From positions 20,517-84,516 of the forward strand of contig CAZYVD010000005.1 of assembly GCA_964651045.1 (NCBI GenBank): DNA of 64,000 nt, in the 5' to 3' direction. The position numbers and the translations under genes were made by a program. Under the pieces are notes generated by a model. The model saw only the letters and a program-made list of their open reading frames with translations, ran no database searches and was not told the DNA's origin. The stretch is from CAZYVD01 sp964651045. Its GTDB lineage: Bacteria > Zhuqueibacterota > QNDG01 > DSAB01. Below, in pieces: positions 8,145 through 17,522 of the stretch; positions within the stretch are counted from its first letter, which is position 1; each line of letters starts with the position of its first letter.

Positions 8145-9902
8145 ATGAAAAAATCAATACTTTTTGTATTGTTCTTATCTTTTGTTCTACACATCTCCTG
8201 CACTATGAAGAAGGCAGATATAATACTCACAAACTGTGAGGTCTATACGATGGAAGAGGAGAGGCCTTGGGCATCGGGAGTTGTGATCACAGGCAATAGA
8301 ATCACCGCTGTTCTCGACAGAAGCTCTAGTATCGAAAGATTTGTAGGCCCTGGCACAAGGGTCATCGATCTTGGAGGCAGATTTGTGCTTCCCGGATTTA
8401 TCGATGCACACGTTCATTTCAACAGGGCGGGTTCGCTGATAAACGATGCCAATCTCATGACAGTATCCGATGACAGAGGTTTGAGGAAAGAGATAGAGCG
8501 GGTTGTAAACATAATTGACGATGGAGAATGGATAACAGGTGGTCTGTGGGGTGCATATGAGCAGTGGGAACTCGGCGCATCAAAGGCAGGATCAAAGAAG
8601 AAGAGGCGGTGGGAGCCTGATCGCAGGACGATCGATGACATTACAGAGAAAAATCCCTGTCTTCTCAACAGCTACGACTATGAACTCTATCTGGCAAATA
8701 CGGCGGCACTTAAGGCAGCAGGTTTGATAAATGTCAGATTGCCAGGAATGAAGATCGACAGAGACGGCAGAATTACAGGGCTCATCAAAAAGGGTTCTCC
8801 TGCACTGAAAAGGATCAGGAGCGTCATAAAACCCAAGTCCCATAAGAGATTGATGGATGAGAACAGGGCAGCATTAAAGCATCTCAGGGAGTGCGGGATC
8901 GTTGAGATTCACGATATTGCAGTACCTGAACAGACTGCAAGATTTGTCGAGCTTCAGAAAAATGGTGAATTGACCTGCCGTGTCTGGCTTCGACCCGATC
9001 TTTCCAGGGGAAGAGAATTAAAGGATAAGGGATTGAGGATGGGTCTGCATCCAGTGACAAAAAAGCCGGACCGCTGGCTCAGATATGGAGCATTAAAGGG
9101 TTACATAGATGGAATAATGGGTACTCATGGGGCACTCTTTTTCAAACCTTACAACGATCAGCCAGATAACTGCGGCCATTACAGGAGGCATACCAGTGAT
9201 GATCCTGAGCTTAAAATTGGCAACATGGAGAAGATGTATAAACTGATAAAGATTGGTTATGAGGCAGGATTTGTCTCTAATGTTCATGCTATTGGGACAA
9301 AAGGGGTTGCACTTATGCTCGATACATATGAAAGGTTAAAGGATGAGCTTAAGATCGACCTGAGGGGGTTTCGGGTGATTCATGCGCAGGTAGTCAGGCC
9401 TCAGGATTTCAAGCGTTTTAAGAAGCTCAATGTAATAGCAGAGGTAAATCCCTATCACCTCTCTGACGACATGAGATGGATGGAAGAGCGGATAGGATAC
9501 GGGAGGTGTAAGGGAGCATATGCATTTAAGACGCTTCTTGATAATGGTGCGATTCTCTGTTTTGGTTCCGATTGGCCAGGCACAACTGTTGCCGAATATC
9601 TAGTACATCCAAAGTATCTCATTCATGCCGCAGTAAATCGGACAACTCTTAAAAATACTCCAAAGGAAGGATGGTTTCCTGAACAGAAGATTTCTGTGCA
9701 TGAGGCCCTTAAGGCCTATACCATAAATTGTGCCTATGCAGCATTTGAAGATGACATAAGAGGTTCGATTAAAGAAGGTAAGCTGGCAGATATTACGGTT
9801 TGCGATCGAAATCTACTAAAGATCGATCCTTCCGATATATTAAACATGAATGTATTAATGACTATCGTAGATGGCAAAATTGTATACGAAAACTTAAAAT
9901 AG
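8145..9902 (+). CDS. Second amidohydrolase family 3 lipoprotein, paralogue of the preceding gene
   Basis: 585 residues from the ATG at 8145. An in-frame ATG at 8091 would add 18 residues before the signal peptide, whereas 8145 has GAGGAG a few bases upstream and begins directly with MKKSILFVLF. The lipobox is HISC (Cys19). Metal motifs resemble those of the upstream gene: HVHF (His89, His91), GYIDGIMGTHGALFFKPYND, NVHAIGT, VIHAQV and GSDWPGT. The segment ASGHSCIAN of the first copy is SYDYELYLAN here, so the active-site surroundings differ and substrate specificity probably diverged. Both paralogues end in similar IVGGKI/IVDGKI tails. Confidence 0.88.
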   Translation: MKKSILFVLFLSFVLHISCTMKKADIILTNCEVYTMEEERPWASGVVITGNRITAVLDRSSSIERFVGPGTRVIDLGGRFVLPGFIDAHVHFNRAGSLINDANLMTVSDDRGLRKEIERVVNIIDDGEWITGGLWGAYEQWELGASKAGSKKKRRWEPDRRTIDDITEKNPCLLNSYDYELYLANTAALKAAGLINVRLPGMKIDRDGRITGLIKKGSPALKRIRSVIKPKSHKRLMDENRAALKHLRECGIVEIHDIAVPEQTARFVELQKNGELTCRVWLRPDLSRGRELKDKGLRMGLHPVTKKPDRWLRYGALKGYIDGIMGTHGALFFKPYNDQPDNCGHYRRHTSDDPELKIGNMEKMYKLIKIGYEAGFVSNVHAIGTKGVALMLDTYERLKDELKIDLRGFRVIHAQVVRPQDFKRFKKLNVIAEVNPYHLSDDMRWMEERIGYGRCKGAYAFKTLLDNGAILCFGSDWPGTTVAEYLVHPKYLIHAAVNRTTLKNTPKEGWFPEQKISVHEALKAYTINCAYAAFEDDIRGSIKEGKLADITVCDRNLLKIDPSDILNMNVLMTIVDGKIVYENLK

Positions 9903-9915
9903 AATCGAGCAGAAG

Positions 9916-10785
9916 TTGGATATAAATAAATTGAAGATCGTTTTCTGCATGATTCTGTTCTGCAATTTCCCGGTGCATGCAGGAGTCTGCGAGGCGGGGG
10001 AGATTCCAGTTTTCTCATCATCGGAAGAGTTCAAAGAGAGACCAGGATTCATAAGGGGCCTTATTCAAGAGGAGAAGGCAATCTGGAGTTCGCCGCTGAG
10101 GTTAACAAAGAAGGATGCGGTTATATGGGGTTCAGTAATAGCAGGAACTGTCTACTTAATAACAGCAGATGAGGCGATATACAGAGAAGTTAAGAGATAC
10201 CAGAGAAGATCCGGATGGGTAGACAGTGTGAGCCCCTGGATTACAAGGCTTGGTGATGGTAAGATAGATGCAGGTATTGCAGGGCTCTTATTTGCAGGAG
10301 GAAGTATATTTAAAAACGAAAAGATGCGGAGAACGGCTGCTCTTGTACTAAAATCAATAATCCATACAGGTATAGTTGTACAGGTTTTTAAACACCTGAG
10401 CGGAAGACAGAGGCCGTGTGTAGATGATGGAAGGGATCGCTGGTATGGTCCTTGTGGAATCTTTAAGAGATACCAGAAGGGCAGAAATGCATACTATAGT
10501 TCATTTCCATCTGGACATACAATTGTTGTCTGGGGTACGGCGTCTGTTATAGCAGGAGAGTACAGAAGACCGATCATCATACCCCTGATTTGTTATTCTC
10601 TTGCAACCTTTACAGGGCTCTCGAGAATAACAGAGGACAGACACTGGGCTTCAGATGTTTTTTTTGGAGCCTTTCTTGGGTATACAATAGGCCGTTTCCT
10701 TGTAAAAAACGACTCAAAATATTGTACAATTACTCCGATAATTGAGTCAGACAGGATTGGTGTTGCATGTACAATAAATTTTTAA
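9916..10785 (+). CDS. PAP2-superfamily membrane phosphatase
   Basis: 289 residues if the TTG at 9916 is used; a TTG at 9931 and an ATG at 9949 are alternatives, and no start has a strong Shine-Dalgarno. The three phosphatase motifs are present: KHLSGRQRP, FPSGH and SRITEDRHWASD. Hydrophobic segments around them fit a multi-pass inner-membrane protein with a periplasmic-facing active site. The N-terminus is signal-like. PAP2 enzymes dephosphorylate lipid phosphates such as undecaprenyl pyrophosphate, phosphatidate or phosphatidylglycerol phosphate; which one cannot be told. It ends 24 bases before hisC. Confidence 0.85.
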   Translation: MDINKLKIVFCMILFCNFPVHAGVCEAGEIPVFSSSEEFKERPGFIRGLIQEEKAIWSSPLRLTKKDAVIWGSVIAGTVYLITADEAIYREVKRYQRRSGWVDSVSPWITRLGDGKIDAGIAGLLFAGGSIFKNEKMRRTAALVLKSIIHTGIVVQVFKHLSGRQRPCVDDGRDRWYGPCGIFKRYQKGRNAYYSSFPSGHTIVVWGTASVIAGEYRRPIIIPLICYSLATFTGLSRITEDRHWASDVFFGAFLGYTIGRFLVKNDSKYCTITPIIESDRIGVACTINF

Positions 10786-10809
10786 TCGTGCATAAAAATA
10801 GGAGTTTAT

Positions 10810-11916
10810 ATGAAGCCCTTAGTAACACACAATATTGAAAGTCTTAGACCGTATAAACCTGGAAAGCCCATAGAGGAGACTCAGCGAGAGTATGGAGTAG
10901 ACAAACCAGTTAAGCTCTCATCCAATGAGAATCCTCTTGGGCCTTCTCCGCTGGCCGTGAAGGCTGCAGAGGCAGCATGTGCGGAAATAAATCGTTATCC
11001 GGATGGAGGATGCTATTTTTTAAAGGAGAAGATTTCGCTTCATCTCCAGAAATACAATGTAGAGCCGCACAACATCATAATTGGTAACGGCAGCAATGAG
11101 ATCATAGAATTTGTAATAAGGACCTTTGTGGCTCCTGATGAGAACATCGTAACAGCAGATCCTTCCTTCATTATATATCGTCTGGCAAGTATTGCTCATA
11201 ATCGCAAGGAGATAGCAGTACCATTGAAGAAGAATTTTACATACGATCTCGATGGAATTGCAGATGCGGTCAATGAAAAGACAAAGGTGATCTTTCTTGC
11301 CAATCCTAACAATCCTACTGGAATCGCATTTTCAGTCAATGAATTTGAAAGATTTCTAAATAGGGTAAATGAGGATATAATAATATGTCTCGATGAGGCA
11401 TATGCAGAGTATATCGATGATCCGAGTATTCCGGATGGACTCAAATATGCACCACACAGACATCGCCTCATTGTTCTCAGAACATTTTCAAAGATATACG
11501 GCCTTGCAGGACTCAGGATTGGTTATGGAATAACAGACAGAGAGCTCGTGAATTATATTGATAGGGTCAGGCCACCGTTCAATGTAAACAGAGTTGCACA
11601 GGCTGCGGCAATGGCTGCGCTTGATGATGAGGAGTTTGTAAGACGATCACGGGAAATAAATTCAAAGGGCAGAAGATATCTTGAGCAGGAATTAACCCGT
11701 CTTGGGGTTAAATGGTATCCATCTCAGACAAACTTCATACTGCTCGAATTCGACAGGCCTGCAGATTCGATATATCAGGCACTTTTAGAAAGAGGTGTAA
11801 TTACAAGGCCTGTGGCAAATTATGGATTGCCTAATAATCTGAGGGTTACGGTTGGAATGGAATCTGAAAATGTAAGATTCATAGAGGCCCTGGAAGAGGT
11901 GATTAAGAAGTTTTAA
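10810..11916 (+). CDS. hisC: Histidinol-phosphate aminotransferase (HisC-like)
   Basis: 368 residues, a normal length. The start has AGGAG upstream. It is a PLP-dependent fold type I enzyme: LSSNENPLGPSP at the N-terminus, NPNNPTGIAF, LDEAYAEY, and the Schiff-base lysine in TFSKIYGLAGLRIGYG. HisC transfers an amino group between histidinol phosphate/imidazole acetol phosphate and glutamate. No other his gene is in the window, so an aromatic or broad-range aminotransferase role is also possible. Confidence 0.85.
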   Translation: MKPLVTHNIESLRPYKPGKPIEETQREYGVDKPVKLSSNENPLGPSPLAVKAAEAACAEINRYPDGGCYFLKEKISLHLQKYNVEPHNIIIGNGSNEIIEFVIRTFVAPDENIVTADPSFIIYRLASIAHNRKEIAVPLKKNFTYDLDGIADAVNEKTKVIFLANPNNPTGIAFSVNEFERFLNRVNEDIIICLDEAYAEYIDDPSIPDGLKYAPHRHRLIVLRTFSKIYGLAGLRIGYGITDRELVNYIDRVRPPFNVNRVAQAAAMAALDDEEFVRRSREINSKGRRYLEQELTRLGVKWYPSQTNFILLEFDRPADSIYQALLERGVITRPVANYGLPNNLRVTVGMESENVRFIEALEEVIKKF

Positions 11917-11962
11917 AATGTTTGCTGGATTCAACCTGTTCTGATTTGTGGAGGTTAAATAT

Positions 11963-13933
11963 ATGACAGAAGGCTTTAATCCTCTCTTGAATTATGAGGA
12001 GAGCAAGAGAGTTGTTGGTTATGTTCCGAGAAAAGAGGCAACAAGAGATGTATACTCAAAGATGGGATTTAAGTGCGGTCTTGAAATACATCAACAGTTG
12101 AAGACAGAGAAAAAGCTTTTCTGCAGATGTCCATCGGGTCTCTATCATAAGGGAGATGATTATGATGCAGAGATTATTCGTCACATGAGGCCGACTCTCA
12201 GTGAGTTAGGTGAGTATGATGGAACTGCTCTGATGGAGTTCAAGACAAGAAAGAAGATCATATATAGAATCAAGAATGAATCTGCGTGTACCTATGACAT
12301 AGACGATACTCCGCCCTTTCCAATGAACAGGGAGGCCTTGAGGATTGCGATGGAGATGGCACTACTTCTAAAGACCAGTATAGTCGGAGAGCTTCACATA
12401 ACAAGAAAACAGTATCTGGATGGGTCGATTCCAACAGGATTCCAGAGGACTGCAATTGTTGGTATTGATGGAGAGATTCAGTTAAGAAAAAAGAAAGTTC
12501 GGATCATCCAGCTCAGCATCGAGGAGGATGCGTGCAGAGAGGTGTCGGATGTTGGACACGAGCGCATCTATACAACCGATCGTCTTGGCATGCCGCTTAT
12601 AGAGACCGTGACATATCCAGACCTAAAGACCCCTGATGAGGCAGAGGAGGCTGCCGACCATATAAGATTTTTATCACGCAGTACAGGCAAGGTGAATACA
12701 GGCATTGGAGCAGCAAGAGAAGATGTTAATGTGAGCATAACAGGAGGCAGGAGAGTCGAGATAAAGGGAGTTGCTCATGTTCGTTGGATACCAGAACTTA
12801 CACACAACGAAGCATTCCGCCAGAGGTCGCTTTTGATAATAAGAGAGATTTTGAAGAAGAGGATTAAACAGCCATCGAGCTGGAAGATTGTCCACAAAGC
12901 GATTGATTCGAAGATAAACTCAGAAATACTAAAGAAGGCCCAGAAGATGGGATGTGCTCTTGTGGGCATTAACCTCCCGGGTTTTAAGTCTATACTTTCT
13001 TTTTTTACACAGCCAGGGAGAACCTTTGGAGATGAGATATCTGATAGATTGAAAGTGATCGCCTGTATTGAAAAACCCAATATGGTTCATACCGAAATGT
13101 TGGATAAGAGAGCACTTGATGGTAAAGATTCTGTTCTGCTCAGGCAGATGTTTGGTGCAGGGGAAAATGATGCTCAGATAATAGTATTTGGACCTGAAGA
13201 TGACATGGAGACAGCAATTGAGACGGTGGAGGAGAGATGTCTGCTTGCATTTGAGGGTGTGCCAAATGAGACACGAAAGCCGATGCCAGACGGCACAACA
13301 CTCTTTGAGCGGGTGCTTCCAGGACCGGACAGAATGTATCCTGACACCGACTCTGCACCAATACCAATCGATGAGGCCATGATTGAGTCTGTTAGAGAAG
13401 GACTTCCTGAAAATATAGACAGAGTTTTAAATAGACTGAGGGAATGGAAAATACCAGAGCAAACATATAGATATATAATGCGGAGAAATCTTTTTCCGAT
13501 AATTAGAAGGGTTGTCGAGGAGAAGGGGGAGGATCCACGATTTATCGGCACTCTGCTTGGAGAGTATTTGAAGTATGTTGAGGGTCAGACAGACGGCTCA
13601 GAGCGGATTAATAATGAGAGGATCAACAGAATCATTGATTTTGTTTATGAAAATGGGCTGCACAGAAATATAATCAAAGATATGATAAAGAATGCATTTG
13701 TATACCCTGAGAGGAGCCCAGAGGAGATTCTCGAAATTATAGGGTATGAAGAAAGAAAAGAGAAGGAGATAATCTCCAGAATACCCGAACTGAGACAGGA
13801 GTTTAAGAGGTTAAGAAGATCAAAGAGTGAAGATGCAGAGGCAAGATGGATAATGGGCAGGTTGCGACCACTTGCCATCGGAAACATCGATTTGAGAAGA
13901 TTGAGGAGTGCCATAGATGGAGATCTATCATGA
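11963..13933 (+). CDS. gatE: Glu-tRNA(Gln) amidotransferase subunit E, archaeal type
   Basis: 656 residues from the ATG at 11963, which has GGAGG at 11949-11953; the in-frame GTG at 11948 overlaps that site and is less likely. The N-terminal GatB/E cradle shows GLEIHQQL, LFCRCPS, HMRPTLSELGEYD, GFQRTAIVG and LSIEEDACREV. A GAD-type insertion near residues 375-445 includes ARKPMP-like TRKPMPDGTTLFERVLPGPD and RMYPDTDSAPI, a hallmark of GatE that separates it from GatB. The helical/YqeY tail follows. With GatD it converts misacylated Glu-tRNA(Gln) to Gln-tRNA(Gln). The pair is classically described as confined to Archaea, so its bacterial setting is notable. It overlaps gatD by ATGA. Confidence 0.93.
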   Translation: MTEGFNPLLNYEESKRVVGYVPRKEATRDVYSKMGFKCGLEIHQQLKTEKKLFCRCPSGLYHKGDDYDAEIIRHMRPTLSELGEYDGTALMEFKTRKKIIYRIKNESACTYDIDDTPPFPMNREALRIAMEMALLLKTSIVGELHITRKQYLDGSIPTGFQRTAIVGIDGEIQLRKKKVRIIQLSIEEDACREVSDVGHERIYTTDRLGMPLIETVTYPDLKTPDEAEEAADHIRFLSRSTGKVNTGIGAAREDVNVSITGGRRVEIKGVAHVRWIPELTHNEAFRQRSLLIIREILKKRIKQPSSWKIVHKAIDSKINSEILKKAQKMGCALVGINLPGFKSILSFFTQPGRTFGDEISDRLKVIACIEKPNMVHTEMLDKRALDGKDSVLLRQMFGAGENDAQIIVFGPEDDMETAIETVEERCLLAFEGVPNETRKPMPDGTTLFERVLPGPDRMYPDTDSAPIPIDEAMIESVREGLPENIDRVLNRLREWKIPEQTYRYIMRRNLFPIIRRVVEEKGEDPRFIGTLLGEYLKYVEGQTDGSERINNERINRIIDFVYENGLHRNIIKDMIKNAFVYPERSPEEILEIIGYEERKEKEIISRIPELRQEFKRLRRSKSEDAEARWIMGRLRPLAIGNIDLRRLRSAIDGDLS

Positions 13934-15312
13934 ACGATATGTTTAAGGGATACAAGGGCAGAGGATTGAGCGTTTTAAAGAGGTTCGGCATTCGAGTTTG
14001 GAGCGAAGTGGACATAGATACAACGAGAGGAAAGTTTAAGGGAATCATTCTTCCAAGATCGGAAAATGACGACGACTATCATCTGGTGTTGAAGCTTGAC
14101 AACGGATATAATATAGGAATTGACGTAAACACAATTAGTTCTATAAAAGAGATTGGTTACAGAAAGGCCCACTACAAGATTCCAGAAAAAGAATTTCCTT
14201 TTTCACAGGAAAAACCAAACATAAAACTTTTCGGCACAGGCGGAACAATAGCCTCAAGACTTGATTATCGTACAGGTGCGGTTATACCGGCCTTTACGCC
14301 TGGTGAGCTTTATGGAGCAGTACCAGAGCTTGCAGATATATGTAACCTAACCACAGAGAAGCTATTTTCCGTGTTCAGTGAAAACATGGGTCCAAAACAG
14401 TATCTGGTTCTTGCGGAAGCGATCGGCAGGGAGATAGAGAAGGGAGTGGATGGAATAGTAATAGGCCATGGAACAGATACAATGCACCATACAGCATCTG
14501 CTCTGGCATTTATGGTACAGAATCCACCTGTTCCAATAGTCATGGTTGGATCACAGCGATCATCTGATAGGCCGTCATCCGATGCTGCACTCAATCTGAT
14601 TCATGCGACCACAACAGCAGCAAAATCGGATATAGCAGAGGTTATGGTTTGTATGTTTGGACCTACCTCAGATGAGTATGCTCTTCTGCATAGAGGCACA
14701 AGGGTGAGGAAGATGCACTCATCATACAGGTCAACATTCCGTACGATAGGGGACATTCCTCTGGCCATGGTTGAGAGAGATAGAATAGTACCATTGCGGA
14801 ACGATTATAATAGAAGAAGAAACGATAATAGAGTAGACATATATCCCTTTTTTGAAGAGAGGGTGGCACTTATCTATTACTATCCCAACATGAATCGTGA
14901 TATAATAGATTCACTCGTAGAGAGAGGATACAGGGGAATAGTAATAGCAGGCACGGGTCTGGGACACGTCAACAAACCCGTTTATCCTGCTATCAAGAGT
15001 GCTGTTGAAAAGGGAGTTGTAATATATATGACCGTACAGACCCTGTGGGGCTATGTACACATGTTTGTGTATGATACAGGTAGAGATTTGATGGCTAAAG
15101 GAGTAATTCCTGCTGAGAACATGCTGCCAGAGGTGGCATATATTAAACTCGGCTGGGCACTTGGACAGACAGATGATCCTGAAAAGGTCAAAGAGATAAT
15201 GCTGAAACCCATAAATGGAGAGATCACTGAAAGAGAACCTTATAATGGATATCTAATCTTTCAGGGTGGTGTGCCGGAGATAGAGGATTTCTTAAGAAGG
15301 GTTCATAAGTAG
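13930..15312 (+). CDS. gatD: Glu-tRNA(Gln) amidotransferase subunit D, archaeal type
   Basis: 460 residues from the ATG at 13930, whose ATGA overlaps the gatE stop (translational coupling); upstream in-frame ATGs lie inside gatE and are rejected. An N-terminal small domain of about 90 residues (SEVDIDTTRGKFKGIILPR) precedes an L-asparaginase-like domain. Catalytic motifs: FGTGGTIASR with the nucleophilic Thr, GHGTDTMHHTASAL with the second Thr-Asp pair, and SQRSSDRPSSDAALN. GatD releases ammonia from glutamine or asparagine and passes it to GatE. The N-terminal domain and pairing with gatE separate it from a plain asparaginase. Confidence 0.93.
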   Translation: MNDMFKGYKGRGLSVLKRFGIRVWSEVDIDTTRGKFKGIILPRSENDDDYHLVLKLDNGYNIGIDVNTISSIKEIGYRKAHYKIPEKEFPFSQEKPNIKLFGTGGTIASRLDYRTGAVIPAFTPGELYGAVPELADICNLTTEKLFSVFSENMGPKQYLVLAEAIGREIEKGVDGIVIGHGTDTMHHTASALAFMVQNPPVPIVMVGSQRSSDRPSSDAALNLIHATTTAAKSDIAEVMVCMFGPTSDEYALLHRGTRVRKMHSSYRSTFRTIGDIPLAMVERDRIVPLRNDYNRRRNDNRVDIYPFFEERVALIYYYPNMNRDIIDSLVERGYRGIVIAGTGLGHVNKPVYPAIKSAVEKGVVIYMTVQTLWGYVHMFVYDTGRDLMAKGVIPAENMLPEVAYIKLGWALGQTDDPEKVKEIMLKPINGEITEREPYNGYLIFQGGVPEIEDFLRRVHK

Positions 15313-15366
15313 AGGATGATAATAAAAGATTTGCAAAAGATGTAATTAGTAACTAAATTTTTAGTC

Positions 15367-15765
15367 ATGATGACAGAGATATCAATAACAACCCATCGCA
15401 GAACAGAATTGATCAACATAGACTCTCTAATAGAAGAGGCCGTGAAGAAAAGCGGTGTCAGTGAAGGAATATGTATTGTGTGGGTTCCTCACACTACAGC
15501 AGCAGTAACAATAAATGAGAATGCAGATCCTGATGTTGTTGAAGATATTATTAAAGAGACAGAAAAGATAGTTCCCTTTCAGGATGGGTATCTCCATGCT
15601 GAGGGAAATTCTGCTGCCCACATAAAGTCCACTCTATTTGGGCCCTCGATCACCATAGTAGTTTCAGGTGGCAGATTGGTATTAGGCACATGGCAGTCGA
15701 TATTCTTCTGCGAATTTGATGGCCCCAGGAAGAGAAGAGTTGTAGTAAAGGTTGTGGGGGGATGA
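15367..15765 (+). CDS. yjbQ: YjbQ/UPF0047 secondary thiamine-phosphate synthase-like protein
   Basis: 132 residues, full length for UPF0047. Family motifs: VWVPHTTAAVTINENADPDVVEDI, here cited in part as PHTTAAVTINENADPD, then HAEGNSAAHIKS and GTWQSIFFCEFDGPRKR. Members rescue thiamine-phosphate synthase deficiency at low level, hence the name, but their main role is unsettled. The gene ends one base before thiL, the thiamine-phosphate kinase gene, which supports a link to thiamine phosphate metabolism. Two adjacent ATG codons (15367, 15370) could start it; neither has a clear Shine-Dalgarno. Confidence 0.9.
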   Translation: MMTEISITTHRRTELINIDSLIEEAVKKSGVSEGICIVWVPHTTAAVTINENADPDVVEDIIKETEKIVPFQDGYLHAEGNSAAHIKSTLFGPSITIVVSGGRLVLGTWQSIFFCEFDGPRKRRVVVKVVGG

Positions 15766-16758
15766 GTGAAGATTGCCGATTTGGGAGAGTTTGGCCTGAT
15801 CGATAGACTCGGCAGGATCATTCAAAAATCTTCTGATAACATCATTCTTGGAATGGGCGATGATGCTGCTGTGCTGAATATTGGTAGTAATCGCTTCTCA
15901 GTGCTAACTACAGATGCAATGGTCGAGGGTGTTCATTTCGACTTGAAGTACACTCCGCTGGAATCGCTCGGATGGAAAACACTCGCAATAAATCTAAGTG
16001 ATATAGCAGCGGTTGGCGCTATTCCGAGATTTGCTGTTGTGTCTATAGCCATTCCAGAGAAATGGAAAGTGGAGGATGTGGAGCTTTTGTATAGAGGTAT
16101 CAAGAGCTGCGGTGATGAATATGGGTGTGTTGTGGTTGGAGGCGATACAACAAGATCGAAAAATGCGGCCTTTATATCTGTTACTGTTTTAGGTGAGGTT
16201 GAGAGGGAATTTTTAATCAGTCGCAGTGGTGCAAGGATTGGAGATTTTCTTTGTGTAACCGGGGAGCTGGGCGGTGCAAGACTCGGATTGGAGACACTAA
16301 AAGGTGGCAGTACAGGGGATCGTTTTAGTAGATCTATTAAAAAGTTTCTCATGCCAGAGGCAAGGATTAATCAGGCACGAAAACTCATAAGAGAGCTGAG
16401 GATCGACTCTATGATCGACATAAGTGATGGGCTCTCATCAGAGATTCATCATCTTTGTAAACAGAGCGGACTGGGATGCATCATATGGGCAGAGAAGATA
16501 CCAATAGCAGAAGAGGTCATGATATGGGCAGAGAGGAAAAAGATCTCTCCCCTGATGTTTGCTCTCGAAAGCGGTGAGGAGTACGAACTTCTTTTTACTG
16601 CCGATCCTGATAGAATAAGACAGTGGCAGGAAAAAGACAGAGAGCCCTTTATATCGGTGATTGGAGAGATGATTCCAAAGCACAGAGGAATATTGATTGA
16701 AGAAGAGGGAAAGAGGAAAAAAATTCCTTTCAGTGGATGGGAACATTTTTGCAGATAA
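15766..16758 (+). CDS. thiL: Thiamine-monophosphate kinase
   Basis: 330 residues, starting with GTG immediately after the yjbQ stop, with a GGGGGGA-type ribosome site. It phosphorylates thiamine phosphate to the active cofactor thiamine diphosphate with ATP. Motifs of the PurM/ThiL fold: GMGDDAAVL, TTDAMVEGVHFD, NLSDIAAVGAIPR, VVGGDTTRS, and MIDISDGLSSEIHHL. Length and motif order are typical. The last 22 bases overlap the following methyltransferase gene. No other thi gene is in the window. Confidence 0.94.
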   Translation: MKIADLGEFGLIDRLGRIIQKSSDNIILGMGDDAAVLNIGSNRFSVLTTDAMVEGVHFDLKYTPLESLGWKTLAINLSDIAAVGAIPRFAVVSIAIPEKWKVEDVELLYRGIKSCGDEYGCVVVGGDTTRSKNAAFISVTVLGEVEREFLISRSGARIGDFLCVTGELGGARLGLETLKGGSTGDRFSRSIKKFLMPEARINQARKLIRELRIDSMIDISDGLSSEIHHLCKQSGLGCIIWAEKIPIAEEVMIWAERKKISPLMFALESGEEYELLFTADPDRIRQWQEKDREPFISVIGEMIPKHRGILIEEEGKRKKIPFSGWEHFCR

Positions 16759-17522
16759 AACATTCTTTCAGAAAGATATTATCCACAAGAGGTCAAGTAG
16801 GGCGGTATTCTCATTTTGCACGAGTTTATGACAGGGTAATGAACCATGTCGATTACGATCAATGGGCAAACTTCATATCTCGTATTTTTGATCTGTTCGG
16901 TAATGGCGGACGCAGAATAGTTGATGGTGGATGCGGGACCGCAACTTTGATGTTATTCCTGAGGAAGAAGGGATTCAGTGTTGCGGGATTTGATTTATCA
17001 TACGATATGGTTAGAGAGGCCAGGAAAAAGGGGGGTGTAAAACTTTGGCAGGGAGACTTAAGAGAGATTTCACTTCGTGGGGGATGGGATGGGTTTATAT
17101 GTATCTATGATTCAATACAGTATCTAAATATCACGGAGATTAAAAACCTTTTTAATGAAGTAAAGAAGATATTGGCCAGAGGGGGCCTGTTTGTGTTTGA
17201 TGTAGTTACACACAATCATGTTATGAAATATTGGTTCAACTATTCAGAGCAAACAGAGACAGAATCGGGCGATGTTTTTCGCAGGAGCTGGTATGAGGTG
17301 CACAAGAGGATTCTTCATACGGAGGTTGAAATATACTCAAATGAGGAGAAAAAAATCTACTGTGAACACCATATTCAGTACATTTATCCACTAGTAACAT
17401 TTGAGGAGGCAGCAGAAGAGAGCGGAATGAGATTGGTTGGGATGTTTGATGGTATTAGCCTTAGATCTGGCAATGAGAACTCCGACAGAGTCCATTTTGT
17501 GTTTTGCAGGGAGGTGGAATGA
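16737..17522 (+). CDS. Class I SAM-dependent methyltransferase
   Basis: 261 residues. The SAM-binding motif is VDGGCGTATLMLFLRKKGF with the acidic end of strand 2 in FDLS; motif III is FICIYDSIQYL, and FVFDVVTHNH follows. The profile resembles small-molecule methyltransferases of the Methyltransf_11/25 type; the methyl acceptor is unknown. The ATG at 16737 lies inside thiL and has only a weak Shine-Dalgarno; the conserved part starts near residue 23 (RYSHFARVYD). The stop overlaps the ftsE start as ATGA. Confidence 0.82.
   Translation: MGTFLQIKHSFRKILSTRGQVGRYSHFARVYDRVMNHVDYDQWANFISRIFDLFGNGGRRIVDGGCGTATLMLFLRKKGFSVAGFDLSYDMVREARKKGGVKLWQGDLREISLRGGWDGFICIYDSIQYLNITEIKNLFNEVKKILARGGLFVFDVVTHNHVMKYWFNYSEQTETESGDVFRRSWYEVHKRILHTEVEIYSNEEKKIYCEHHIQYIYPLVTFEEAAEESGMRLVGMFDGISLRSGNENSDRVHFVFCREVE

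Noticed and set aside
13846..13929. Upstream ATG at 13846 as the gatD start
   Set aside because: It lies inside gatE, and the ATG at 13930 gives an ATGA overlap and the normal GatD N-terminus.
15331..15359. TTGCAA-N17-TAAATT as a promoter for yjbQ
   Set aside because: Both hexamers are weak and the predicted start would leave essentially no leader before the ATG.
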